From: Consotaella salsifontis
GTDB lineage: Bacteria > Pseudomonadota > Alphaproteobacteria > Rhizobiales > Rhizobiaceae
Assembly (NCBI RefSeq): GCF_900167365.1
Contig: NZ_FUXL01000020.1
Location: 1-64,000 of the forward strand
DNA: 64,000 nucleotides
Direction: 5' to 3'
Program-made: the position numbers and the translations under genes
Part shown: positions 6,821 through 16,527 of the stretch, piece after piece
Position numbering within the stretch: the first letter of the stretch is position 1
How the letters are laid out: every line of letters starts with the position of its first letter
Notes under the pieces: generated by a model
Databases searched by the model: none
Told to the model about the DNA's origin: nothing
What the model saw: only the letters and a program-made list of their open reading frames with translations

Positions 6821-9376
6821 TCACGCCAGGCCTACGCCCGACAGCGCCTTCTTGGTCAGGGACTGCCGGACACCCGCATAGTCGCTCCACGGGTCGGGTT
6901 GGTCGAGCCGGGCGAGCACGTCCGCCGGATGGAAGACATTGGCGGCGGCGAGCCCTTCCAGTTCTTCCCACGATACAGGCGTCGCCACCGGCGCGCCCTG
7001 CCGCGAGCGCGTGGAATAGGGCGCGATCGCGGTGGAGCCGCGTTCATTGCGCAGCCAGTCGATGAAGATGCGGCCCTTGCGCTTGGCCTTGGACATCGTC
7101 GCGACATAGCGCTGTGGCTCCTCGTCGGCGGCAGTATTCGCAAAGGCGCGGGCGAACGCCTTGACGCTCGTCCAGTCCTGCCGCCGGGAGAGGGGCGCCA
7201 CGACATGAACGCCCTTGCCCCCGCTGACGAGGGGGAAGCTGTCGAGGCCGAGGCGCCCCAGCCTATCCTTGAGGTCGATCGCGGCGGCCTTTACCGCGTC
7301 GAAGCCGAGCTCCTCGTCGGGGTCGAGATCGAAGACCATGCGGTCGGGATTTTCGATCCGGTCGTTGCGCGAGCCCCAGATGTGGAACTCGAGAGCGTTC
7401 ATCTGGAGGGCGGAGACGAGGCCGGCCGCATCGGAAACGTAGAGATAATCCTCGGTCGAGCCGTCCTTCTCCGTGATCGGGATCTTACGGACCGACTCGG
7501 GAAAGCCTCCGGAGTCGTGCTTTTGGAAAAAGCATGCCTTTTGCCGCCCCTGCGGGCATCGGACGAGGGAGAGGGGGCGGCCACCCGCATAGACGAGCAT
7601 GCGCTCGGCCGCGCGCTCGTAATAATGGGCGAGGTCTCGCTTCGTCAGGCCCTGGCTCTCGAAGAGGACGCGATCGGGATGTGTCAGGCGGACACCCGCA
7701 ACGCGCGCGGCATCGTCATTCGTCATCGCGGCGGCTCCTTTCCCTTTCGGCTGCGTCTTCGGGGGTGTTCCGGCCGGGCGCTCGTCGACCACCTCGGTCG
7801 CCGCCTTATCCTCCCGGAGGCCCTTGAACACGCCGTGACGGATGTTGCCGTCAGCGGTTAGTTCGGCAAAGGAGACCTCGGCGACCAGCGTCGGCTCGAT
7901 GAAGGTGGCGCCACGACGCGCCTCTCGCGGCAGGTCGGCGAAAGGTGAAGCCTTCGTCTTTAGCGCCTCGAAACGCTCCATCAGCTCCGCCATCTGGCCG
8001 TCGCCGAAGCCGCTTCCGACCTTGCCGCGATAATGCAGCCGACCTTCCTCCCACGTGCCGAGGAGAATCGATCGGAATGCGCGCCGCTTCTTATCGGTGG
8101 CGGCAAAGCCGCCGATCACGAACTCCTGCCGCCTGCCGCACTTCACCTTCAGCCACGACGTTCCGCGCCCTTCGCGGTACGGCGCGTCGGCGCGTTTGGC
8201 GACAATTCCCTCGTGGCCGGCGGCGCAGATGCCCTTGAGCACGGCCGAGGCTCTGCCTCGCACGTGTTCGCTGAAGAGAAGAGCCGGCTGATTCGTTTCT
8301 CGAACCAGCTTTTCCAGCCTGCTCTTGCGTTCGATCAGCGGCAGACGCGAAAGGTCGGCGCCATCGAGCTCCAACAGGTCGAAAGCGAAATACGCAAGCT
8401 CGCCGCCCTCCTTCAGCCGCTTCTGCAGCGTCGAGAAATCGGTGCCGCCGTGCTCGTCGAACGCCACCACCTCGCCGTCGAGCAGGGCGCTCTTGCAGGC
8501 GAGCGCCTGGAGCGAAGGCAGCAGCGCCGCGAATCTCTCCGTCCAGTCGAGGCCGGTCCGGGTGTAGAGCTTGGCCTCCTCGGCCGCGACGGCGACGAGC
8601 GCCCTGTAGCCGTCGTACTTCATCTCGCTGAGCCAGTCGGAGCCTTCCGGCGGAGTATCGGTAAGCGTTGCGAGCTGGACGGGGCGGAAAGCGGGAAGAG
8701 CCAGCGCCTTGCCGGTCCGCTTGACCGGCTTCTTCTTGTCCGCCGCCGGCTTCTCGCTGCTCTTGGCCTTGCGGCTATGCCAGACGGGCGAATGGCCATT
8801 CGCGATCGCGTCGAGATCGCCGCCGGTCTTCACGCTCAACGGCATCTCGTCCGTCACATGTCGGTCGGGATCAGCGTGCTCATCCTTCTCCTTGATCAGC
8901 AGCCAGTTCTCGCGCTTCTCGCCCTTCTTGGGCTTCATCCGCACGAGCGCCCAATGACCGACAAGCTTTTCGCCGTGGAGGATCATCTTCAAGGAACCCT
9001 CGGCAAGGCCCGCCTCGGCATCACCGACCGGTTCCCAGGTGCCGCGATCCCAAAGCATCACCGTGCCGCCGCCGTACTGGCCCTTCGGAATGGTGCCCTC
9101 GAAGTCGCCATAGTCGAGAGGGTGATCCTCCGTGCGCACCGCGAGCCGCTTGTCGGCGGGGTCGAAGCTCGGACCGCGCGTCACGGCCCAGCTTTTCAGG
9201 ACGCCCTCCCACTCGACGCGGAAATCATAGTGCAGGCGCGTCGCGTCGTGCTTCTGAACGCAAAAGAAGAGGTCCTTGCCGGCGCGGGGCGCGGCGTCTC
9301 CGGACGGCTCGGCCGTCTGGCTGAAGTCGCGCTTCTCGCGATAGCTCTTGAGAAGGTGCCGGGTCGTCGCCGCCAT
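6821..9376 (-). CDS. ligD: Multifunctional NHEJ DNA ligase LigD
   Basis: The 851-residue protein carries the three catalytic modules of bacterial LigD in the order phosphoesterase, ligase, polymerase. Residues about 35-180 are the 3'-phosphoesterase domain (QKHDATRLHYDFRVEWEG, DFEGTIPKGQYGGG). The ligase nucleotidyl-transferase core has the adenylated lysine in EMKYDGYRAL (Lys253), followed by the OB domain. The C-terminal third is the primase/polymerase domain with FDLDPDEELGFD metal ligands and SGGKGVHVV. It seals double-strand breaks with Ku. I start at ATG 9376, 15 bp after the ku stop; a TTG three codons upstream is possible. It is co-transcribed with ku. Confidence 0.96.
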   Translation of the reverse strand: MAATTRHLLKSYREKRDFSQTAEPSGDAAPRAGKDLFFCVQKHDATRLHYDFRVEWEGVLKSWAVTRGPSFDPADKRLAVRTEDHPLDYGDFEGTIPKGQYGGGTVMLWDRGTWEPVGDAEAGLAEGSLKMILHGEKLVGHWALVRMKPKKGEKRENWLLIKEKDEHADPDRHVTDEMPLSVKTGGDLDAIANGHSPVWHSRKAKSSEKPAADKKKPVKRTGKALALPAFRPVQLATLTDTPPEGSDWLSEMKYDGYRALVAVAAEEAKLYTRTGLDWTERFAALLPSLQALACKSALLDGEVVAFDEHGGTDFSTLQKRLKEGGELAYFAFDLLELDGADLSRLPLIERKSRLEKLVRETNQPALLFSEHVRGRASAVLKGICAAGHEGIVAKRADAPYREGRGTSWLKVKCGRRQEFVIGGFAATDKKRRAFRSILLGTWEEGRLHYRGKVGSGFGDGQMAELMERFEALKTKASPFADLPREARRGATFIEPTLVAEVSFAELTADGNIRHGVFKGLREDKAATEVVDERPAGTPPKTQPKGKGAAAMTNDDAARVAGVRLTHPDRVLFESQGLTKRDLAHYYERAAERMLVYAGGRPLSLVRCPQGRQKACFFQKHDSGGFPESVRKIPITEKDGSTEDYLYVSDAAGLVSALQMNALEFHIWGSRNDRIENPDRMVFDLDPDEELGFDAVKAAAIDLKDRLGRLGLDSFPLVSGGKGVHVVAPLSRRQDWTSVKAFARAFANTAADEEPQRYVATMSKAKRKGRIFIDWLRNERGSTAIAPYSTRSRQGAPVATPVSWEELEGLAAANVFHPADVLARLDQPDPWSDYAGVRQSLTKKALSGVGLA

Positions 9377-9391
9377 CGGGAGCAAACACCC

Positions 9392-10345
9392 TTAGGCGGA
9401 CTTGCGGCGCCGGGAGGAGGACGAGGACCCGCCCTTCGCCTCGGTCTGCTTCTTCTCCGAAGTTTTGCGGCTGGTGGAGCCGCGTTTCGCGGCGGCGCCC
9501 TTCGCGCTCTCCGAGTTGGCGCCTTCCTTCTTCTTGCTCGCACCGTCGGAGCGATCGCTTTCCAGGCTCTTCTTGAGGCTCGACATCAGGTCGACGATGT
9601 TGCCCTTCTGCTGCCGCGGCGTCTCCTCTTCCTCCTCTTCCACCGAGGCGGTGCCGCCGGACTTGCGCTTCTCGGCGATCAACCGCTTCAGGGCATCCAC
9701 GTAATGGTCCTTGAAGGCGGCGGCATCGAAGGGCCCCGTCTTGCGCTTGATCAGCTCACTCGCCACCGCAAGAAGATCCTCCTCGGCCTTGTCCGCCGAA
9801 ATGTCGGAGAAGATCGAGTCGGACTTTCTGATCTCGTCCTCGTAGTGCAGCGTTTCGAGGAGCAGGCCGGTGCCGCAGGGCCGAATGGCGACGAGGTATT
9901 CCTTGCCGCGCAGCGAGAGTTGCCCCAGGCCGGTCTTGGACGCCTGGCGCAGCGCGTCTCGCACGACGCGGAAGGCATCCTCGGCGAGCTCGTCCTGCGG
10001 AACCAAATAATAGGGCTTGTCGAAATAGAGCGGTGGAATCTCGCAGGTATCGACGAACTGGATCAGTTCCAGCGTCTTCTTGGTCTCCAGCTTGACGTCG
10101 TCTATTTCGTCGTCGGTCAAAAGGACATACTCGTCCTTGCCGATCTCGTATCCCTTGACGATGTCGGCCGGATCGATTGGCCCGAGGCCCGGCACCACCT
10201 TTTCGTAATGCACCCGCTTGCCGCTTTCGCGGTGGATCTGGCGAAAGCTGATGGACGAGCCCGACGACGTCGCCGCGTACATCTCCACCGGGATCGAAAC
10301 CAGCGACAGGCGAATCTGCCCCTTCCACACCGGGCGTGGCGCCAT
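9392..10345 (-). CDS. ku: Non-homologous end-joining protein Ku
   Basis: The 317-residue protein is a bacterial Ku homodimer subunit that binds DNA ends and recruits LigD. The Ku core begins at MAPRPVWKGQIRLSLVSIPVEMY, a near-universal start, and includes GYEIGKDEYVLLTDDEI and YFDKPYYLVP. After about residue 255 the protein turns into a lysine/serine/alanine-rich tail ending in RRRKSA, the variable C-terminal extension seen in several rhizobial Ku proteins and thought to aid DNA binding or threading. The ATG has a good AAGGAG site seven bases upstream. It is the first gene of the ku-ligD operon. Confidence 0.96.
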   Translation of the reverse strand: MAPRPVWKGQIRLSLVSIPVEMYAATSSGSSISFRQIHRESGKRVHYEKVVPGLGPIDPADIVKGYEIGKDEYVLLTDDEIDDVKLETKKTLELIQFVDTCEIPPLYFDKPYYLVPQDELAEDAFRVVRDALRQASKTGLGQLSLRGKEYLVAIRPCGTGLLLETLHYEDEIRKSDSIFSDISADKAEEDLLAVASELIKRKTGPFDAAAFKDHYVDALKRLIAEKRKSGGTASVEEEEEETPRQQKGNIVDLMSSLKKSLESDRSDGASKKKEGANSESAKGAAAKRGSTSRKTSEKKQTEAKGGSSSSSRRRKSA

Positions 10346-10761
10346 CGACCAACTCCTTCACGCAAGATCGCCGCTCCGGTGGCGAAAACGCCTCAGGCGT
10401 TCCAACGTTCCGATCCGGCTCTTGCAGAGGGCGATGATGATTCCTCGCCCATTGTCCGCCAAACGCGGCCCAAAGCCGAGAAACAGAGGCGCCGATGCCC
10501 GTCTCGTTAAGGCATTCTTCATCTTGGTTAACGGTCGGTAAGCAAAATCGTGACTTTGACGCAACAGCGGTGTGACCAATGCGTCTCAGGGGGGCTCCGG
10601 AGGCATTTCTACGATTGCAACGCGAACGGTCCTGGATATTGTCCTCATCAGAAAGGACGCGGAGCAATTGCTTCGGGGGCTTTCGAAGAGGGGATTGGGG
10701 CAGGGAAGGCTGTCCTTCGTAAAAAGGCCCAACCCTAACCTAAATGACTGGAGGTCAGGAC
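10346..10761. other. Intergenic region between divergent ku and porin genes
   Basis: The 416-bp gap should contain both promoters. The porin Shine-Dalgarno GGAGG (10750-10754) is clear. I could not settle on convincing -35/-10 pairs. The reading frames crossing it are extensions of shadows of ku and have no family resemblance. A long leader for the porin gene, with possible regulatory RNA structure, is conceivable but not demonstrated. Confidence 0.5.
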
Positions 10762-12000
10762 ATGAACATCAAGAGCCTTCTTCTCGGCTCCGCTGCGGCC
10801 CTCGTCGCAGTCTCTGGCGCTCGCGCCGCCGACGCCGTCGTGATGGCCGAACCCGAGCCCGTTGACTACGTCCGCGTTTGCGACGTTTACGGCGCCGGCT
10901 TCTTCTACATCCCGGGCACCGAAACCTGCATCAAGTTCGGCGGCCTCGTCCGCATGGACTTCAAGGCGGCCAGCGACACGTCTGTGCTCAACGACGAAGG
11001 TGACGACTACAACGTCTACACCCGCGTCCGTGCCCGTCTGAACATCGACGTCCGCGAGCAGACCGAGCTCGGCGAACTGCAGTCGTACATCCGGTTCCAG
11101 GCGACCAACACCAGCGGCGCTTCCAACGACGTTGGCATGGACCAGGCTTACGTCAACCTCGGTGGCTTCACCATTGGTAAGCAGGACTCCCTGTTCACCT
11201 GGAACGACGGCTTCTACACCGACGAAGATCTGCCGGTCGGCGATATCTCGGTCAACCGCGTTGGCTACACTTTCGCTGCCAATGGCTTCGAAGCGGCGGT
11301 TTCGCTCGAAGACGACGGCTCGCTCGACGCGATGCCCGACGTTGTCGGCAGCTTGAAGTACGGCGGTGCCTGGGGCAGCGTCTATGTCGCCGGTGTGTAC
11401 GACGAGAACACCGACAACATGCGCGACTACGCCGCTGGCTCCTTCTCCGGCTACGACCTCGTGTACAACCCGGCGACCGGCAACGTCGATGCGGTCCTGA
11501 CCGGCTACAACTACATCGGTCTCGACCCGAATGGCGACTACGACGATGCGTTCGCCGTCAAGGCTGGCATCGAAGTGTCTCCGTGGCAGGATGCGAAGTT
11601 CAAGGTCGAGGGCAGCTGGGCGTCGGATCCGACGAACTACTCCACGAACGACCTGTACTACGGTCTTGACCAGAACGAAGAGACCGATCTCGGCTTCGAT
11701 CCGGGTGATGTGCCGGTCGAGTGGCAGGTTGGCGCTGGTTACGGCCAGTCCTTCGGCAAGGTCAACGTCGCTCTGTCGGGCGTCTATGGTAAGACCTTCG
11801 ACCTCTACGGCTTCGACGGTACCGGTGCGCTCGTGAACTACGGCGATGCCGACTACTACAAGCTCGTCGGCGACGTCGGCTACAACTTCACCAAGAACTT
11901 CTTCGCTCTGGCTGAAGTTAGCTACACCAACCTCGACCCGGATGGCTTCGACGACATCGACCAGACCCAGGGCTTCCTGCGCCTGCAGCGTAACTTCTAA
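10762..12000 (+). CDS. Outer-membrane porin (alphaproteobacterial Omp2-like)
   Basis: The 412-residue precursor has a signal peptide (MNIKSLLLGSAAALVAVSGARA, cleavage near ARA-AD) and a beta-barrel rich in Asp, Gly and Tyr. The mature start DYVRVCDVYGAGFFYIPGTETC and the segment IKFGGLVRMDFK are the signature of rhizobial/Brucella porins, with two cysteines probably forming the conserved disulfide. It ends with LRLQRNF, a terminal Phe as expected for outer-membrane barrels. It forms a trimeric general diffusion pore. The start is fixed by GGAGG seven bases before ATG 10762. A strong terminator follows, so it is monocistronic. Confidence 0.94.
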   Translation: MNIKSLLLGSAAALVAVSGARAADAVVMAEPEPVDYVRVCDVYGAGFFYIPGTETCIKFGGLVRMDFKAASDTSVLNDEGDDYNVYTRVRARLNIDVREQTELGELQSYIRFQATNTSGASNDVGMDQAYVNLGGFTIGKQDSLFTWNDGFYTDEDLPVGDISVNRVGYTFAANGFEAAVSLEDDGSLDAMPDVVGSLKYGGAWGSVYVAGVYDENTDNMRDYAAGSFSGYDLVYNPATGNVDAVLTGYNYIGLDPNGDYDDAFAVKAGIEVSPWQDAKFKVEGSWASDPTNYSTNDLYYGLDQNEETDLGFDPGDVPVEWQVGAGYGQSFGKVNVALSGVYGKTFDLYGFDGTGALVNYGDADYYKLVGDVGYNFTKNFFALAEVSYTNLDPDGFDDIDQTQGFLRLQRNF

Positions 12001-12024
12001 TCATCGTCTCACGACGGTGTAGGG

Positions 12025-12053
12025 AAAGGCCCGGCATTTGCCGGGCCTTTTTC
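12025..12053 (+). terminator. Intrinsic terminator of the porin gene
   Basis: An 11-bp stem, AAAGGCCCGGC (12025-12035) with GCCGGGCCTTT (12040-12050), closes a four-base loop and runs into TTTTT. It begins 24 bases after the porin stop codon and is a textbook rho-independent terminator. Confidence 0.92.
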
Positions 12054-12633
12054 GTTGTGGGATCAGCTCAGAGCATGAAGATTGCCGAAACCCGGGCAGT
12101 CGTTGGTGGAAGTCTTTGGCCGGGCCTTCATCATCCCGGCAGCGGCGGGGGCGCTTCAGAGCCGAGGTGCCAAGCCCCGCAGTTTCTTGGACATTGCTCG
12201 CAAAGGCCCAAAGAGCCGCCGACAGGTCATAGGTGACAAGCGCGGTCAGCCGCGGCGGGCCACGATTGAGGAGAAGGCGATTTCGTCAAAAGGCGATGTC
12301 GTCGAACTGCCGAAGATGACCGGCGCAACGACGCCGAAGGTTTCTCGCCCTTGTGTCCCCGCCGGGGGGCGCCTACCAGCGCGCCGGTCGTTTCGATCCG
12401 GGATGCCTGGACGGCGAACGTCCTGCGCGGCGATCTCGAGGACGGTCGCCAGATGCGGACCGTGCGGCTGCCCATGATCGCGGAGGTCACCTTAACGCGC
12501 GGAGCCCGGCTTGGCCCGATCAGATCCTCGAGCTGATGAAACGACGTGCCGCTCGCTTTGGTGGACGGATGGCAACGGCCTGAATCGCTCTGACGGGCAA
12601 TGATTGAAGGTGCGGGCGCGGATGCGCGTCGCT
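12054..12633. other. Long gap without a convincing gene
   Basis: This 580-bp stretch lies between the porin terminator and the end of the PfkB kinase gene. Short open frames on the plus strand (for example around 12180-12330 and 12380-12540) give protein-like fragments such as DAWTANVLRGDLEDGRQ, but frames shift and none has a start site plus length I would trust. It could hold a decayed gene. No RNA gene or repeat is recognised. Confidence 0.45.
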
Positions 12634-13662
12634 CTAATCGTACCGCCTGATCAGGTCCAAGAGCCTGTCGAGCGGCACCGCGCCGCCGGCCGCCGAGGCC
12701 GCGAAGAGGTTGAAGTGGGCGAGGGCGGTGCCGAGCTTCAGGCACATGGCGACGTCATGACCCTCGTGAAGTCCATAAAGAACCCCGGCGCAGAACGCAT
12801 CGCCCGCGCCGAGCGCGCTCACCATCTCCTCTTTGGGGACGGGATAGGACGGCTGGTGGCGGGCGGCACCATCTGCCGTCGCCGCAACGGCGCCGGCCGG
12901 GCAGTGGATCGCCACGAGTTCTCCCACGCCCATCGCCAGAATGGCGCGCGCGGCGCGGTCCATGGCTTCCCAATCCGGCCGATCGCCCTGTGGGAGAGCC
13001 ACGCCGGACAGATGCGCGGCCTCGACGTCATTGACGATGAGATAGTCGGTGTGGGGAAGGGCTGGGACGACGAAGCGGGCGTAGCGGCTCGCCTCATTAT
13101 CGGATACGAGGTCCAGCGACGTTCGAAAGCCCTTCGCCTTCAGCATGGCGAGCGCACGCGCTCCGGCCGAGCCGTACTCCGCGTCTTCTATGTCCAGGCC
13201 TTCGAGCAGCAGCAGGTAGGCGAGATGGGCAATCCGGGCTGGATGATCGAGCCTGGCGCAGAAGCCGGCGTCGAGGCGGCTGTTTGCACCGTGGGAGTGG
13301 AAGAACGTCCTGGTCGCGTTGGCTTGGCTGATCATGACATGGGTGAAGGAGGTCGTGGCACCGGGCTGGACGACGACGTGACTCGTGTCGATGTCGCTTT
13401 TGGAGAATTCGCCGCGCAGGAACCGGCCGTCCTCGTCGTCGCCGACCAGACCCGCCACCGCGAGCTTCAGGGATGGATCAACGCGGGCAAGGTCGAAAAG
13501 GACATTGGCCGCGCCGCCCCCGACGCTCGCCGCGCTTTCCGAGATGAGGGCGAGAAGCGATTCGGCCGGGTAGCTCGAAATCCGGTGAGTCTTATCGACG
13601 ATCAGGTTGCCGATGGCGAGAATGCCGCTGCGTTCCGTCGCCAATCGAGAGCTTTCGGTCAT
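12634..13662 (-). CDS. PfkB-family carbohydrate kinase
   Basis: The 342-residue protein is a ribokinase-type kinase that phosphorylates a sugar or nucleoside with ATP. The N-terminal half shows AIGNLIVDKTHRI and the glycine-rich SVGGGAANVLFDLARV; the C-terminal PfkB signature is VSALGAGDAFCAGVLYGLHEG, containing the GAGD anion hole with the catalytic Asp. The start is fixed at ATG 13662 by GGGAGGA seven bases upstream; the frame continues upstream without similarity. The substrate cannot be told from sequence; adenosine kinase-like and sugar kinase roles are both possible. No sugar operon is adjacent. Confidence 0.85.
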   Translation of the reverse strand: MTESSRLATERSGILAIGNLIVDKTHRISSYPAESLLALISESAASVGGGAANVLFDLARVDPSLKLAVAGLVGDDEDGRFLRGEFSKSDIDTSHVVVQPGATTSFTHVMISQANATRTFFHSHGANSRLDAGFCARLDHPARIAHLAYLLLLEGLDIEDAEYGSAGARALAMLKAKGFRTSLDLVSDNEASRYARFVVPALPHTDYLIVNDVEAAHLSGVALPQGDRPDWEAMDRAARAILAMGVGELVAIHCPAGAVAATADGAARHQPSYPVPKEEMVSALGAGDAFCAGVLYGLHEGHDVAMCLKLGTALAHFNLFAASAAGGAVPLDRLLDLIRRYD

Positions 13663-13987
13663 CCTGATTCCTCCCATTTCCCCGAAATGCCCGATCCTGT
13701 CGCTCGGCATTCTCTCCCCACCGATTCGAAGAATAGGCTCGTCGCCCGGAGACAGCTACACTGTGGGCGAATGGTCGCGCATTTCCCGAATGCGACGAGG
13801 CGACGCGCCTTCCTCCAGGCGCGCCTGTGTTCGGTGGGTAATGCGATCGATCACGATCGCCCTACCTCACGCCCGCCGTGATGGCGCATGATGGATTTTG
13901 CAGGCCTCAGGAGGGGGCCGGCGTCATCTCCTGACGACGCCGAAAAAGCCCTACTCCCCATGAGGCAAGCCGGGCGTCGGAAGTTCG
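13663..13987. other. Intergenic region upstream of the PfkB kinase gene
   Basis: The 325-bp space follows the lytic transglycosylase stop and precedes the kinase start, both on the minus strand. It contains a modest inverted repeat (GGCGTC/GACGCC with a 10-base spacer near 13919-13940) without a T-tract. A kinase promoter is expected here. No coding frame is convincing. Confidence 0.45.
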
Positions 13988-16165
13988 TCAGCCGGCGCGG
14001 CCGAAGCGCAGGTCGCGCTCGATGTCGAAGCCGGCGCCAAGGCGCATCTTGTAGACCTCGTAGTTCTCCATCACCCGCTGAACGTAATTGCGGGTCTCGG
14101 TGAAGGGAATGCGCTCGATCCAGTCGATCACCTCGTCCAGCGACTTGCCCCTCGGATCTCCGAATCTTTCGACCCACTCGCGGGCGCGGCGCGGTCCGGC
14201 GTTGTAGGCGATGAAGGTCAGGATGTAGGAGCCGCCGAAATCATCGATCTGCTGGCCGAGATATTGGCTGCCAAGCGTGGCGTTGTAGCCGGCATCGGAG
14301 GAGAGGCGCGCGAGGGAATAGGGCACACCCACCTTCTGCGCCATGGTCTTCGCCGTGCCTGGCAGAAGCTGGAGCAGGCCGAGTGCCCCCGCCGGTGAGC
14401 GGGCGTCGGCCCGGAACTCGCTTTCCTGCCTGGCGATGGCGTAGGCGAGAGCCTTCCCCGCCGCGGAAATCCGCGCGTCGGAGGGAATCACGCCGACCGG
14501 GAAGGCGAGCGCGGGCGCATCGATCCCGCGCCAGCTCGCCTGCTTGCCGATGCGCAGCGATAGGTAGTGGTCGCCCCGCCGCTCGGCCATGGCGGAAAGA
14601 AGCGCCAGCTCGCCGGGATTGGTCAGCTCGTCCGCGAGACCGCGATAGAGGAGGGTGGCGCGGCTGTCGTAGTCGACCGATTCAAGTCGCTTGATCGCCT
14701 GGACCGGTTCGCGCGAGGCAAAGCGCCGCCGCTCCGCATCCGATGGAGAAGGATAGACGACGTCGGCAGGGCGGGCGCCGAGCCGGGCGGCCGCGAGCTG
14801 TCCGTAAAACGTCGTGCCGAAGCGGGCCGCCTGGGCGTAGAGGGAGCGGGCGTTGCCGGGGCCACCGGCTTCCGCCGCCCGGCCCTGCCAGTAATAGGCG
14901 CGCGAGAGCGACAAGGGCATCGTCGAGAATCGGGCAATCTGGGCGAAGTGCCGGCTTGCGGTCGCGGGATCTCTCAGAAAGCGCAGCGCGTACCAGCCGG
15001 CATGAAATTCCGCTTCCGCCGCCTCGGAGGAGTTTTCCGCCGAATGCGACGCGGCCACCCTATAGGCGGTGCGCGGGTCGCCATCGTCGATGAGATCGCG
15101 GGAGACGATACGCCTCTCGTTCCACCACGCGTCGGGGTCGATCAGCTGCGCCGCGTCGCGCGGGGCCTGCTGCAGAACGCGGGCTGCCTCTTCGGTCTTG
15201 CCGGCCTTGCGCAGATATTCGACCTGGGCGAACAGAAAGCCAGGATCGGAACGCCAGTACTGGCTGGCCCGCGAGAGGAGCTGCGGCGTGTTCTTGTCGC
15301 CTCGGATCGCCGCCGCCCGTGCGCTGTAAAGCGATTCCGCGTTGGCGAGCTTTGCCACCCGACCAGCCTGCGTCACGCGGTCGGCGTAGAGCAGGCGATC
15401 CATGCGATACTTGTGGTCCGCCTGGGTCAGGATGGACCCGAACGTCTGGAGCATGGCCGATTCGGTGGACGTGTCCAAATCGTCCTCACGCCAGACGCGG
15501 GAGACGAGAGCCTTCGCCTTGCCGGCCTGGCCGACTTCCAGGAATGCGCGAGCGAGCGCCATGGCGCCCTCCGCGGTCTCGGGCCGGCTGTTGGCGAACG
15601 CGGCGATGACAGTGCGAGCGTCCGGACGCTCGCGATAGATCGCGCGCTCGCTATTGGCGCGAAGGGTCTTCATCCCCGGCCAGTCCGCCAGCTCGCGGGC
15701 CGTGCTCGCGATCTCGTAGGAGGGAACGTCGGGGCCGCCGTGGAGCGCGATGGCCCAGGAGAGGATATGCCGATCCAGCGAGCCAGGCAGGAGACCTTCC
15801 CGGATCGAGCGCGCCCTGACGACGTCTTCCTTGTTCAGCGCATCGAGCCCTGAATGCAGGTTCCCGGCCATGGCCGAAATGCCGCTGGAGCGAGGGGCGG
15901 CGAACGACGCGATGGACGCCGTCTGATCCTGCGCGGGCCGAGCCATCGGAGCCGGCGCCGGGCGCGGAATCAGGGGATTGGCCGGCACGGCATAGCCGCC
16001 GAAGCGCGCCGGGTCGACCTGAGCCGCGGGGGGATTGCCGTAGGGCCGTGCCGTCGGGATCGGGCCGGCGGCAGGCAGCTGCACCTCGGCTGCCACGCAG
16101 GGCGTGGCCAGAGAGGCCAGCATTCCGGCGCGCAAGATAAGCCGGGTCAACGCCTTTGCAGACAT
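13988..16165 (-). CDS. Soluble lytic murein transglycosylase (Slt70-like)
   Basis: The 725-residue periplasmic enzyme cleaves the MurNAc-GlcNAc bond of peptidoglycan and forms 1,6-anhydro ends. A signal peptide (LTRLILRAGMLASLATPCVAAE) precedes a proline/alanine-rich stretch, a long alpha-superhelical repeat region (about residues 80-500) and a C-terminal lysozyme-like SLT domain with ARQESEFRADARSPAGALGLLQLLPGTA, where the Glu in RQESEF is catalytic, and FIAYNAGPRRAREW. I start at ATG 16165, where the signal peptide begins and GGAAAGGTG lies upstream; the frame runs on to 16291 without meaning. It is divergent from dapA. Confidence 0.94.
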   Translation of the reverse strand: MSAKALTRLILRAGMLASLATPCVAAEVQLPAAGPIPTARPYGNPPAAQVDPARFGGYAVPANPLIPRPAPAPMARPAQDQTASIASFAAPRSSGISAMAGNLHSGLDALNKEDVVRARSIREGLLPGSLDRHILSWAIALHGGPDVPSYEIASTARELADWPGMKTLRANSERAIYRERPDARTVIAAFANSRPETAEGAMALARAFLEVGQAGKAKALVSRVWREDDLDTSTESAMLQTFGSILTQADHKYRMDRLLYADRVTQAGRVAKLANAESLYSARAAAIRGDKNTPQLLSRASQYWRSDPGFLFAQVEYLRKAGKTEEAARVLQQAPRDAAQLIDPDAWWNERRIVSRDLIDDGDPRTAYRVAASHSAENSSEAAEAEFHAGWYALRFLRDPATASRHFAQIARFSTMPLSLSRAYYWQGRAAEAGGPGNARSLYAQAARFGTTFYGQLAAARLGARPADVVYPSPSDAERRRFASREPVQAIKRLESVDYDSRATLLYRGLADELTNPGELALLSAMAERRGDHYLSLRIGKQASWRGIDAPALAFPVGVIPSDARISAAGKALAYAIARQESEFRADARSPAGALGLLQLLPGTAKTMAQKVGVPYSLARLSSDAGYNATLGSQYLGQQIDDFGGSYILTFIAYNAGPRRAREWVERFGDPRGKSLDEVIDWIERIPFTETRNYVQRVMENYEVYKMRLGAGFDIERDLRFGRAG

Positions 16166-16527
16166 GATCACCTTTCCACTGGGCGGCCTTCGCCGCCAAT
16201 CCGTTCTTGGTGAAGAAACTGTTCCGAATGTCCCACGATCTAGGTGAAAACTTCGTAAAAATGCATATTTTTGGCAGCGACGGAAAGTCATTGCCTCGCA
16301 AATGTGACGGCCCGTTCGGGAAAGTCATTTTCCGAAGTTCGACGGGTGCGCCCCGGCAGCGCACCGCATGCCACCTACCGACTTTCCATCTGCGCCGGTT
16401 GGTATATGGTCGCCGCGAAAGCGGCACCCATATGGCAAAAGGCCGGACTGGCCCCAGAGCGATCGAGGCCGATGGTTGCGCGAAAAGACACACGGACAGA
16501 GGGCGCGTCAACGCGAGCGAGGCAAGA
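16166..16527. other. Intergenic region between divergent slt and dapA
   Basis: The 362-bp gap should carry promoters for both genes. It is AT-richer around 16205-16290. The open frame running from 16207 into dapA has no protein-like character before the dapA start. I see no lysine riboswitch or terminator. Confidence 0.5.

Noticed and set aside
8033-10510. 825-codon open frame on the plus strand
   Set aside because: It is antisense to ligD and ku, whose motifs are unambiguous; arginine/leucine-rich translation without family features is the normal shadow of GC-rich genes.
12227-12745. 172-codon minus-strand frame overlapping the end of the PfkB kinase gene
   Set aside because: It begins inside the kinase gene in another frame and its translation is arginine/serine-rich without any motif.
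13919-13940. GGCGTC/GACGCC inverted repeat as a terminator for the lytic transglycosylase gene
   Set aside because: Only six pairs with a ten-base loop and no T-tract in the right direction.
16166-16527. Lysine riboswitch upstream of dapA
   Set aside because: No resemblance to the conserved lysine aptamer core was seen, and such riboswitches are not expected in this group.
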